Shown: positions 44,462 to 54,415 of the stretch, piece after piece
Layout: each line of letters begins with the position of its first letter
Position numbering within the stretch: the stretch's first letter is position 1
Assembly: GCF_000264995.1 (NCBI RefSeq)
Contig: NW_006767438.1
Coordinates: 603,989-667,988 of the forward strand
Source: Punctularia strigosozonata HHB-11173 SS5
Taxonomy: Eukaryota > Basidiomycota > Agaricomycetes > Corticiales > Punctulariaceae
Direction: 5' to 3'
DNA: 64,000 nt
Position numbers and translations under genes: made by a program
Notes under the pieces: model-generated
What the model was told of the DNA's origin: nothing
The model's input: only the letters and a program-made list of their open reading frames with translations
Databases searched by the model: none

Positions 44462-45715
44462 ATGTCTGATAACGAGGCGCCAACTAAAAAATCTGGATAT
44501 CGTTTGGAGTACGCGTCGTCGGCGCGCGCGAAGTGCAAAGGTAAGAACATGCTGTATCGCGTTGATGTCGTTGGCTCATGCTGTCGAACGCGTCTTGCAG
44601 GTCCCAAACCGTGCACCGGTACGTGCTTGTAGTGTAGCATTTGCTCTATAGAAGATACTTATTGATGCGATACGTGTTGCATAGGTACAAGCATTGGCAA
44701 GGGCGAGCTGCGCTGCGGTACGCTTATCGACTTCCAGGGTAACACCACCTTGTACGTCCATCGTCCTTCTGTACCTGAATCATCTAACTGATCTCGCGCA
44801 TCAGCCAATGGCGTCACTGGGGCTGCGTCACGCCTACCATCATTAAAAACATGAAGAAATCCTTCGAGGATCCCGCGGACCTCGACGGGTTCGAAGATTT
44901 GAAGGAGGAGGACCAAGAGAAGGTCAAGCAAGCCTACGAAGACGGGCGCGTCGCTCCCGAGGACGTGCCTGAATCGGCGAGGAAGCCCGAAGCCGACGAC
45001 GATGACGAGGAGAAACCCAAGAAGAAGCGAGCTCCAAGGAAGAAGAAGGATGCTGACGATGATGATGAGGAGCCCAAGCCTAAGAAGGCGAGGGCTCCGA
45101 GGAAGAAGAAGGCGGACGCTGAGGAGGATGGTGAGGAGGAGGAGAAACCCAAGAGGAAGAGGGCACTGCCCAAGAAGAAGGCTAAGGTCCATCTCTTCAG
45201 AGTTCTTACAGATGCACGAAGCTGATGGCTGTGTTAGGCTGATGATGAGGATGATGAGGAAGAGGAAGAAAAGCCGAAGAAGAAACGGGCACCACCAAAG
45301 AAAGCTGCCGAGAAAAAGGCGCCTGCCAAAAAGCGTATCACGAAGAAAAAGGTAGTGCACATATCCCCATGTATCCAATCGTATCGTCGAGTGCTTGCTT
45401 ATGCCATCTCCCACGTAGGCTGAATCCGAAGATGAAGATGTTGAGGACTTCGGTGCAGAGTTGGACGCCGCTGACGATGCTGAGCCCGAGCCCGAGGCGG
45501 AGGAGACACCTGATGAAGAGGCCTCTGGGAGCAAGAAACGCAAGGTTCGTGTCTCTAATTAACACGCATGCAAGCCTTCGGTGGTCATGCGAGGTCAATG
45601 TGGAATGGAGGTTGACTGCTGCGTCCAGCGTCCGACGTCCAAGAAGACCGAGCCGAAGCGTTCGAGGTCGAAGAAGAGCAAGGAGGTTGTCTCAGAAGAC
45701 GACGGCGACGAGTAA
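44462..45715 (+). CDS. PARP-type zinc-finger protein with Lys/Glu-rich tail
   Basis: Seven exons: 44462-44540, 44601-44618, 44685-44751, 44805-45186, 45238-45351, 45419-45544 and 45629-45715 (873 nt, 290 residues). The N-terminal 90 residues hold a PARP-type finger: YRLEYASSARAKCKG, KPCTG, GKGELRCG, QWRHWGCVTP, with the Cys...Cys...His...Cys ligands and W residues. PARP fingers bind nicked or damaged DNA. The remainder is alternating acidic and basic (DDDDEEKPKKKRAPRKKK repeats) and probably disordered and nuclear. No catalytic domain is present. Exon 2 is only 18 nt, yet it supplies PKPCT, including a zinc-ligand cysteine. Confidence 0.9.
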
Positions 45716-46166
45716 GCGACTACGTGTGTCCATCGCTTGCGACCGCGTGCATCGTCTCGGAACCATGCGCTCCGCTATCGACAGGATTCGTGGCAAGAGA
45801 AACACAACGGACCATGGAACATGAGGTCGGCTGCTCTGTGAATAATTTGGACCCTTCATCATGCAGTCCTTGCATTTCGTTTTTGTCGCCTTGTCCTCGG
45901 TCAAAAATGTACACATGGAACGAGTGGGGCATACTTGTCATAATATATGCCATTGTGATGCTATGCGTCCTCGATCGGTTGGCAAGGCCTCAAATTAGGA
46001 TCAGACGACGGTAAACCGGGGCTTCGCAAGATTTTCATGCTTACATCACGATGGCCCTACGTCCACCTCGGAATGGGTTCAGAGGAAGATACGAGATAAG
46101 ACACGAAGTACGTAGTTCCCTTAAGACGATCATAGCTCACTCCAGCATAAGTCAGCTAAAACCACT
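45716..46166. other. 3' region shared by the PARP-finger and SUZ12-like genes
   Basis: No gene is recognised. The stretch 45720-46015 is partly repeated in decayed form at 49740-50015, so it belonged to the duplicated block. Confidence 0.5.
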
Positions 46167-48864
46167 TTACACCGTTGCAGTCGTGCGTGCTGGAGCTGCA
46201 CGGTTGTCCCAAGATATCCCAAGGGAAAGCTTCCCCTCGCGCTTCTTGGAAGGACTCTCCACCCAGTGATCCATACCTATCAATTCCTCATACCGGCGCA
46301 ATACCTGTAATACCTCGTTCACGTTGAGGAATCTGTTGCTGAGGAGTACCTGCGGCCCAAGTTCCGGGTGGCACCGTCAGTGATTACGGCCAATGCAAGG
46401 CAGAGCAATGGTGAGACATACAAATAACCATGCGCGCAAAGCTCGCCACCCAGCGGCCATGTATATCATTTCCCAATATCGTTCCACGAAGGTCTTTGCC
46501 CCCTTAGTGTAGTCCTTCACGAACTCATTCCTAACCTCCAGTCGTCAGCACAAAGTCAGACGCGAGCAGCAGTCCAAATGAGTATCACGCAGGAGCGGAC
46601 CTGTTCAGCATGATCCATCTTCCCCATAGCGCTGAAATGACCTTGTCCTCGTCGCGCCCATCGTCCATTTCGAAGATCTCCTCCTCTCTGTCGACTACCT
46701 GCCATATCAGAGGACCGAACTCGTCGAGCCTCAGGCAGGTGATGAGGTCGTATATCTTTTCTCCACCTGGGCGCGTAGAGAATTCGACCTTGCGATACCG
46801 CGCTTTCAGCTCCGGGTCAGCTTCGTAATGCTCCGTCGGCGGGAACGGCAAGTATGGCCGCTGTGCAGCAGGCCCCAGGGGATCATGCTCGGGAGGATCG
46901 GGTAGGTACACGGGCAGAGATGCCGGTCGCTTGTTTGACGGCGTCTTCCGTTGCGGTGTCGGATCGGGAGCGGCCCGAACGCTTGACATGGCATGTACCA
47001 CGGGTTCCCTTGTCCCCCAGTCGAACTTCCACTTAGGGGCGGCGAGAGGCGACAGAGAGCGAGCTATCTGCGTTGCTGCGGCCTGGATTTGAGTTGTACC
47101 TGTAGCAGCTATGGTGCTATTCTGTGCGTCGATGGATAATTCGAGCCTGATATTGCGGTCAGTGGCGGTCAAAAGCCCCGAATGGAACTCGCCTTCGCTC
47201 TTCATCTTCGCTTGTGGTGGGCGCATCGGAATCATCATCTGATATCTCTATCGCCTTGCTGGGGGCTGAACCGGCGTTGGGGTATACTCGCTCGTTGCCT
47301 GAGTCCGAGATTTCTATGATATCGTGGACTTGCGAACCGCCAGTCTTGACTGGCTCTATATCCGAGATTTCGATGTGTTCGTCTTGGACGCCCTCGATTG
47401 CGCCGTCACTGTCCCTCGTGTCGTCATTTGTCCTCTCACTGCTCTCTCCCGATGGAAGGTAAACATCGATGTGCCACTTGTACGGCTAGAACACCAAGCA
47501 CATAAGCCCATCTTCCGCAGCTGATGCATGAAGGCAATTGGCGTACGGTAGGTTTTGTAGCTTGGATTCTGACGTCCAAGTGAGTTCGCTCCAGGTGCAG
47601 GGAGAGTATATCCCTGGTTGGGAACGATCCGTGCAGGTCGCACAGAGGGCAGCACCATGCGTCTAGTGTCTTGCGCAGAGTAGGCGGCCTTGGGAATGCG
47701 CTTGCGTCCTCGAGCTGGAACGTGACCGTATAATCGATCGTAGGATCTTCTTGCCCACTGCGGCTGGTTTCTTGCGATGAGAGATTGCGGACGCGGCACT
47801 CAGTTAGGAACTCTTTGCGTATATTGCGTACCATGAACAAGGGTGGGCGGCGTGCCCTCACCGTGGCTTGGCGGAGGATGTTTCGCTCAATAGCGGCTTC
47901 CAGCATTTCAAAAGCTTCCGGATCTTTGCGGTCGAGAACATGAGCGTTATTAGACTGCATGGGAGGAGCAGGGGCAGGAGCAGGAGCAGGCGGCCGAGGA
48001 TCGGCGGCGCGTTTGACGGTCTTGACGCCGTAGCCATCCTGCATTTTCCTGGCTGCTTTATTCAACGGGCGGTCCTGATGAGTCGGCTCCCTGCGCAACA
48101 AGCTTTACCATTACCTGAAGCGGAAGAGCCAATACTTAGACTCACGCATCCGAAGAATCAGAAGTCTCATCCGAAGATTCGTCACCTTCGTCCGCCTCCT
48201 CCGAGGCCGATTCTTCTGGGGACGAGCCTCCGCTGCTGGGTAAATCCAAGGATGCGCCGTGCGCAGCTGTTTTAGGCCGCATCGGGACCATCATAGTCGG
48301 TCTGCGCGGCGATTGATCCGTGGCTTTACGGGAAACCGACCTCTTCGATGTCAAAGGTGAGGGAAGCGCGGCCGTTTTCGACGCGGCCTTGGAGATGGAA
48401 CTGGTGTTGGCATGGTGCCGCTTGCGTGCAGACCTGGGGGGAACTGTCTCGTCCTGAATCGCTATCAAGGACCTCAACGGAAGGGATTTCGAGATTTGAG
48501 CGCCGGAAGGACGCCGGATGGCTAGGCTAGATCGGGCGAACGGTTCACGGCTTGATTTCGAAAGGACGGTGTCTAGCGTATGTGTGAGAAAAGCATCGTA
48601 GACTTCATGTCCTTAAGGAACGAGCGTACTTGCACGTTTGGATGGTAGAGATTTCGTTGGCTAGACGAGACTCACCGTCATCACAAAGCCAGACGATCCA
48701 GGAATGTTTGACAGTGTGCTTACGGTACTGTACGCCTGACGATCTCGAGAAAACATGGCAGAGGGCGCTTTATCTGGGAGATCCACATCTTCTAAACCTT
48801 GAGCTTTCTTCCGGGCGGCTTTTCTAGGCCTACTGCTTGATGGTACTATGGACTTGTTGAACAT
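46167..48864 (-). CDS. SUZ12-like protein (C2H2 finger plus VEFS box)
   Basis: Stop at 46167-46169. The C-terminal exons give LDEFGPLIWQVVDREEEIFE, ALWGRWIMLNR-NEFVKDY, FVERYWEMIYMAAGWRALRAWLF and VLQVLRRYEELIGMDHW, which is a VEFS-box pattern. Upstream lies a zinc finger CCPLCDLHGSF...LHLERTH (C2H2), as in SUZ12. Between finger and VEFS box are three copies of IEISD followed by acidic residues (47220-47400). SUZ12 is a core subunit of the PRC2 H3K27 methyltransferase. The 5' exons are less sure: a basic exon beginning MFNKSIVPSSS (48864) has a good donor but does not join the next frame cleanly, so the start and first intron need checking. Confidence 0.7.
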
Positions 48865-49499
48865 CGCCAGAGTACACCGATGCCCAAGTTCGAGTGTTCA
48901 GCGCTCAGGCCGTAAGGAGATGCTACGATATCGATATCGCGACAAGCCACACATGTTCACTCGCACCGAATTTACGTCAACTAAGCGATACGCACGACCG
49001 CACGAAGACAAATGTACGGGTGAGCAGTGCCTGTAAACAGGCAGGACGCAGTGATCATATTAACCTGGGAATCCGTCAAGTACGTTCCAACAATATCAAG
49101 CGCTCCGTGGACCGTAACCAGTGCTCCGAGCAGTATAATACGGCGATGCCGACGAAAGCAGGTCGACGTGCGACGGAAGTCAGTCGGTTGAGGTCACACT
49201 ACATCACTCCCGCCTTGTCACGGACGCGACTTCCCTGCGTACACATTCACCAGTCGTCGAACAGACTTCCAGTGCCAGCTTAACACAACTGCGCTGCTAA
49301 TCACTAATATGAATGTCAAATATTGCCTTGATCTGCAAGAACTACGATGAGCTCGGCCCCAGTCGTCCCCCAAAGTTATCAGGATTCATTCACGAAGGCT
49401 AGCGAAGGCAACGAACTTCCATGGATAAGCTTCGTGTCGACGACACCATACACGAACGGTACGTGCTCTTAAGACCCATGTAACACGCTGATAGCGTGT
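48865..49499. other. No gene recognised
   Basis: Several short plus frames without resemblance. Confidence 0.35.
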
Positions 49500-50025
49500 C
49501 GTTCGCATGCTGAATCTGAAGACGAGGGACCGAGATGGACGCTGCTGGTGTCGCTGAGGACGAGTTGGAGCTTGCAGAAGATGCCCTTGAGGCCTGAGTC
49601 CTTGCTTAGTACACGGGGCGGATTGTGGACAGGTGGGATGATTGCTCTGCACCGCAGCTCCCGGCGCGGTAGCGGTCGAAGGAACACGAGGAGGTCGTCT
49701 TATGGAGCGACGATGACAAGTTAACAAGTGATGGTGTCCCCTGCTCCCGGTCGCGCACGGCGTCTCGGGACTATGATGATATAGCTTCTATCGACGACGT
49801 TCGTCCGAGAAGAACAGACCGTCGACTGCTATGTGGGTACTGTATCCCAGACCCTCGACTGTGCTGTGCTCGCTCTCCGATTCTGGCCCTCTGTCCTTGG
49901 TCGAATGCACAAGCAAGATGGCTGGTACATACCCGCCATGATAAGATATGCCCTGCCTTCACGCTTCTGCGATCGGCTAGCAAGACCTCATGCTTGGATC
50001 AGGCGACGTCAATCCAGGGTATCAC
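49500..50025 (+). pseudogene. Decayed copy of the 3' end of the PARP-finger gene
   Basis: The stretch matches 45410-46015 in order. CATGCTGAATCTGAAGACGA (about 49507) corresponds to the start of exon 6. GCGGTCGAAGGAACACGAGG (about 49675) corresponds to the exon 7 segment encoding the SRSKKSKE tail. GATCGGCTAGCAAGACCTCA (about 49971) corresponds to the sequence 260-300 bp after the stop of the parent. The reading frame is broken by stops and length changes (no open frame spans the copy), and the finger-encoding exons are absent. It is a partial tandem duplicate about 4.1 kb from its parent, with the SUZ12-like gene in between. Confidence 0.7.
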
Positions 50026-51262
50026 GACAGTAAGCGTGTTCGAGTCTGGGTCAATAAAGTACCATCTCTAACCATGTATCGCAGGGAACACACCGATAGG
50101 AGATCCATCCGCCGATACCTAGTCCCGCGTGATGAGCGGTATATGCGAATCACAGATCAACCCATGGTGTCCTCCTTGTGACGAACATGTCATATCACAA
50201 GGTTGTGTTCATCGTCGCCCGCCCGCACCGTGATGGCTCCCATGAGTCTGCAATGCACGTTGACTTCAAGGTCAGCACAGGGAAAGATACGAAATTCAGC
50301 AGTCAAGAACAGGGTTCTGTGAAGGCGTGAGCACAGTTCAGGGTATATCGATGTGGCCGTGCACTTTGTAACAACTTCGGCGTTCTCAGCGGGCGGACAG
50401 TCATCTTCGCAGGAGGCTGGATGAAATCTTGACTCTGCTCGTAGGAAGGTGTCAAGTCAATCCATCGCGCTGACATCCTCTTTTCGTATCCGGTGATATC
50501 GGTTGTTCGAGCCCGAGATATCCATGGCAGTCGACCTGCGGAGTGGCGATCGTGGCGTGCACACTGTGAGTGCGGTGCCCTCACTTGTGATTTCTCCTTA
50601 CATACAGTAATCCTCATCAAGCAGGTCATTTCAGCTCTCCAAATCCATAACTATGTTCATTCGATAGTGATTGTTATGGTGCCTTCCTTGCTCCCGAGTA
50701 TCTCTAAGCTGCGGGTGCGAAATGTCTCAGAATTTCGTCGATAGCAATTCCGACGGTGAATGCTCCTAAATTATCGCCGAAGGTGGTTGTCCTCATGACA
50801 GTCCGAATATGGCCACGCTGACAAGGATCCCTGCTTCTAGCCCTTGACCCTCGTCCGGTCAAACAACGGCCGTGACATGGGTACTTCGCCCCCTTCAGTC
50901 GTAGGCGGCCATCAGTCCCGAAAATAGCACGCGACCCGTAGGGTTGCTCTATCAATAACCCGCCAAAGAAAAACGGCCATGTTCATTGCAAAACCTGATT
51001 GACAGGTGAGAAAGCGGCGGCGTATCTGGTACGGACACGACCTGAATGCGCTCTGACCATTATCTTCGTTGACAGCCTGAGATCTGCAACAAAGGTTCAT
51101 CATCCGTGCGGTATTGCTACAGCGCAACACATCGCCGGAGGGCCGAACGCGGTGGCGAACCTCCAGATGCAAGGTATAAAATGCATGAGAGTACGCTTGG
51201 AGCTTGCAGGGCTGCGACAATATTCCTCCGACTTCACATCTAAATTCCGAAGCTCGGTTGAC
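50026..51262. promoter_or_regulatory. Intergenic; TATA box of the small secreted protein
   Basis: No gene is recognised. TATAAAA at 51175-51181 is 88 bp before the ATG at 51263. Confidence 0.45.
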
Positions 51263-51597
51263 ATGAAGTTCGCATCACCCCAAACCGTCGCCCTCGGGCT
51301 CATCGCGTCAATCATTACGATGACGAGCGCTCTGCCCATGGCCGAGGTCGCTCGCCATGTCGAGCTCGACGACCGCGCGTCGATCTGCCTCATCTGCAAG
51401 ACGAACAATTTCTCTTGCACAATCAGCGTTGGGTTCACGATTTCGATCTGCATCGAAGACGTAAGCCTGCTACTCATTTATTCTCGCGGATCCCATCAGG
51501 GTAATAACACGTATCGTACTTGCAGCGTGCTGCTCCAACCCCGGCTATCCGTGCCGAAGATAATCCCTGGGTAGAGGCATACATTACGGCCGCCTGA
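51263..51597 (+). CDS. Small secreted protein (89 residues)
   Basis: Two exons: 51263-51460 and 51526-51597 (phase 0, 65-bp intron). MKFASPQTVALGLIASIITM is a signal peptide, likely cleaved near TSA-LPMAE or just after. The mature part has a short Arg/His/Glu region and four cysteines (CLIC, NFSC, SICIED) in a hydrophobic stretch, then an acidic C-terminus ending EAYITAA. Its cysteine pattern differs from the peptides at 20.4-23.2 kb. A well-placed TATA box supports expression. The family is not recognised. Confidence 0.7.
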
Positions 51598-52050
51598 GCG
51601 TGCTACATTGGAGGAAACTACGGGAAGAGGGGTGCTTATTCGTGTGAAGCGGGTAGCATGTAATGAACTGCATCATTTCCTGACGACGATTGCGACTGTA
51701 TGGCTGAGTCTTGTTGCCAATGACATTCATAAATCTGCTAAAAAGCTGGCTTTTGCCGTCATGGCCATCATTTGGCAAAAATCGTCGGTCCCATTGAACG
51801 CTCTGTCCATACAGGAATGGTGATCATGATCTGATGTTGGTGGTTTTCCTTACAGTGGATAACTCTGGACGTGACAATTGTCGGACAGCCGGCCCGGGGA
51901 TGCCGAGTCAAAAAGGCATTCGTGGCTCCAGACACATCCCCTGACATAAACGAAGGTGCAGCCGATTATCATGAGCCCGACGCCCACCGAATATCTGGCA
52001 TCATCTTATTCTCCTCGTCTCGTGTCGGTCTCCTGCTCTCTTCCCCCATC
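51598..52050. other. No gene recognised
   Basis: Presumed 5' region of the carrier gene. A 71-codon plus frame (51608-51823) is not supported by any resemblance. Confidence 0.4.
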
Positions 52051-54110
52051 ATGCTCTCCGCCGGTGCTCTCATATGGGTGTCCCTCAGACCCCTCATCCG
52101 ACTGTACGCCAAGAGCTTAGCGTCGAGAGAGTTCCCGCTGAACGTGACGTATTGCAGGGTACTAGCCACGTCCTTCGGGTTCGCGATAACGAAGGCGGAT
52201 ATCTTCCCTGCGGTTGCAGCGAGGGGAGCGGGTCAGATTATGCTTGTAAGCGCCTTGCCAGTAGCCTCGGAGTGACGCTCACACCTCATTAGAACATCGC
52301 TTTGCCATGCCTGATGTTCTCCAAAATCGTCCCGGCTTTCACGACTCAGAATATCTCTGCCCTTGGTACGCTGCGTTCGGTCCTCGCATTATTCAACACA
52401 CCTAACCAAGCATGTGCAGGTCCTCTTGTCCTGGTTGCAATCATTTACCAGGCCTTGGGTGTCGCCTTCGCCTGGGCCATCAAACAGGTCTTCTGGGTCC
52501 CGCATCGCTTCCGATACGGCATTCTCGTTGCGGGCGGCTTCGGTAACACTGGCGATATCCGTGAGCAGACGGTGTCCTGCGCGATTCCACGCGCCCTGCC
52601 CTGGCCCATCCAACTCACGCCCGTGATTTTGTCTGCTCTGATCCGTTGACCTTGTGATGTTCTCCCAAACCTCGAAGCGACGGCCGTCGTCATGAGTATA
52701 GCAGGCAACGCGCCTTTCAACGGCACAGAGGATCAGAATCTCGCAGTCGCATACATCGCTGCATTCATCCTCGTTTTCTTCGTAAGATGTCCCTTCTCTG
52801 TGGAACGATCTTTTATTTCAAATGCGTTATCAGGTGCTTCTCTTTCCCGCGGGAGGCCACCGATTGATAGCATGGGACTACATTGGACCAGACGTCGAGG
52901 ACGAGGAAGTCCGGGAAGCCACTAGGATCAATCGCAGAAATCTTTTCTTGGCCCCGCTCTCCTCCCTACGGAAGCGGGTTCGATCGACGCCGGAGAAAAC
53001 CCCTGAGCCAGCGACAGACGACGATGTGGAGAAAGGCGTCCAACAGCCCCAGTCGACATCGCAGAAACTGGCGTCAGGCGCGGCTCCAGAGTGCCCGCCC
53101 TTTCATCGCTCTGCCACCAGCAAACACGTCTCGTTCTTCGACGACGAACCGGACGTCGAGGGCACCACCGTGTTCGCTCGTTCACCCGCCACGACGCTGC
53201 ACGCAACATCCCGTGTCACCTCCCCCGCACCCACGGTTACCCATATTGACGGAGACGACCAACCGGGCCCCAGCGGGAACTCCACTAAATCGCCTCCAGT
53301 ACCCGCCTTATCGACTCCGGCCCCGCCTCCACCACCCCGACGCCGACACCCCCTCCTAAGGCACTCCCAAACCTTCCTCAAATCCCTCCTCACGCCCTCC
53401 TCCATCTCCATCATCCTCGCCTTCATCATCGCGCTCGTTAACCCGCTCAAAGCGCTCTTCGTCACCGTCGACGGCTGGACGGGCACGCGCATCCCCAATG
53501 CGCCCGACGGCCAGCCGCCGCTCGCCTTCGTCATGGACACGGCCAGCTTCGTCGGCGCCGCCAGCGTGCCCCTCGGCCTCACCTGCCTCGGCTCTGCCCT
53601 GGCGCGACTGAAGATCCCGAGTGGGGAGTGGAAAAACCTGCCGCTGGGGGCCATCAGCAGCCTCGCCGTCGCGCGGATGATCCTCATCCCCGTCATTGGA
53701 GTGATCATGTGTCAAGGGTTGGCCACGGCCGGAGTCATCGATCCAAACGACAAGGTGTTGCGATTCGTGTGCATGTAAGGGTCCAGAAGCTTCGTATATT
53801 CGAATGACGCGGAACTAAGCTGCTCGTCGTCTAGATTCTTGGCCTGCTTGCCGACGGCGACAACTCAAGTATGACTGTGCATTGGTGGTGTCATAACCCG
53901 CTGATACCGGTTTCTCATTCAGGTGTTCCTCACGCAAGTCTACAGCGGAACCGGCGACGCCAGCGTCCTCTCAGGTTCGTCCAAAGTGGAATATCCCGTT
54001 CGTGAAGCTCACCCACCGGCGGTTCATCAGCATTCCTCATACCGCAATACGCGATCATGGTGGTATCGATGACCGCCCTAACGGCGTACACGATCACCTT
54101 GATCTTCTAA
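52051..54110 (+). CDS. PIN-like/auxin efflux carrier family membrane protein
   Basis: Multi-exon gene from ATG 52051 (MLSAGALIWVSLRPLIRLY) to the stop at 54108-54110. Family landmarks: GFAITKADIFPAVAARGAGQIML, NIALPCLMFSKIVPAFTTQNI, LVLVAIIYQALGVAFAW, KQVFWVPHRFRYGILVAGG, GDIPTAVVMSIAGNAPF, AVAYIAAFILVFF. A long hydrophilic central loop (about 150 residues, Pro/Ser-rich and acidic) follows, then SSISIILAFIIALVNPLKALF, FVGAASVPLGLTCLGSALARL, AISSLAVARMILIPVIGV, TQVYSGTGDASVLS and AFLIPQYAIMVVSMTALTAYTITLIF. These are two bundles of about five helices, as in the Mem_trans (PF03547) family; yeast ECM3-type proteins are relatives. The substrate in fungi is unknown. Confidence 0.85.
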
Positions 54111-54415
54111 AACATTGGTCCCGCCTGCACCATTTTTGCAAACCAACGACTTATCCACAGGTCACCACTAGATGCGCCTGTTTACGTATAGACACCGCCC
54201 TGACGATAGACGGCCTCTTCACGATTCCATCAATTCCTTTATTTGACGTCTGACCTTGCTACGTTCCTACATGAGAGCGTACGTTTACTTGCGTCTCCTT
54301 TCTATACAATGCCGATGTTGCTGTTGTACACGCAATGCGAGAGTTCCTGCCTCATCCGCTAGTGATACAAGATGGTCGTAAAGGTGTTCGTAAGGAGATT
54401 TCGTCCACTGGAACC
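54111..54415. other. Convergent 3' region, carrier / RING gene
   Basis: About 305 bp between two 3' ends; no gene seen. Confidence 0.5.

Noticed and set aside
44659-45543. A 294-codon minus frame rich in Leu and Ser with membrane-like runs
   Set aside because: It is the antisense of the Lys/Glu-rich tail of the PARP-finger gene; AAG/GAG codons read backward as Leu/Phe.
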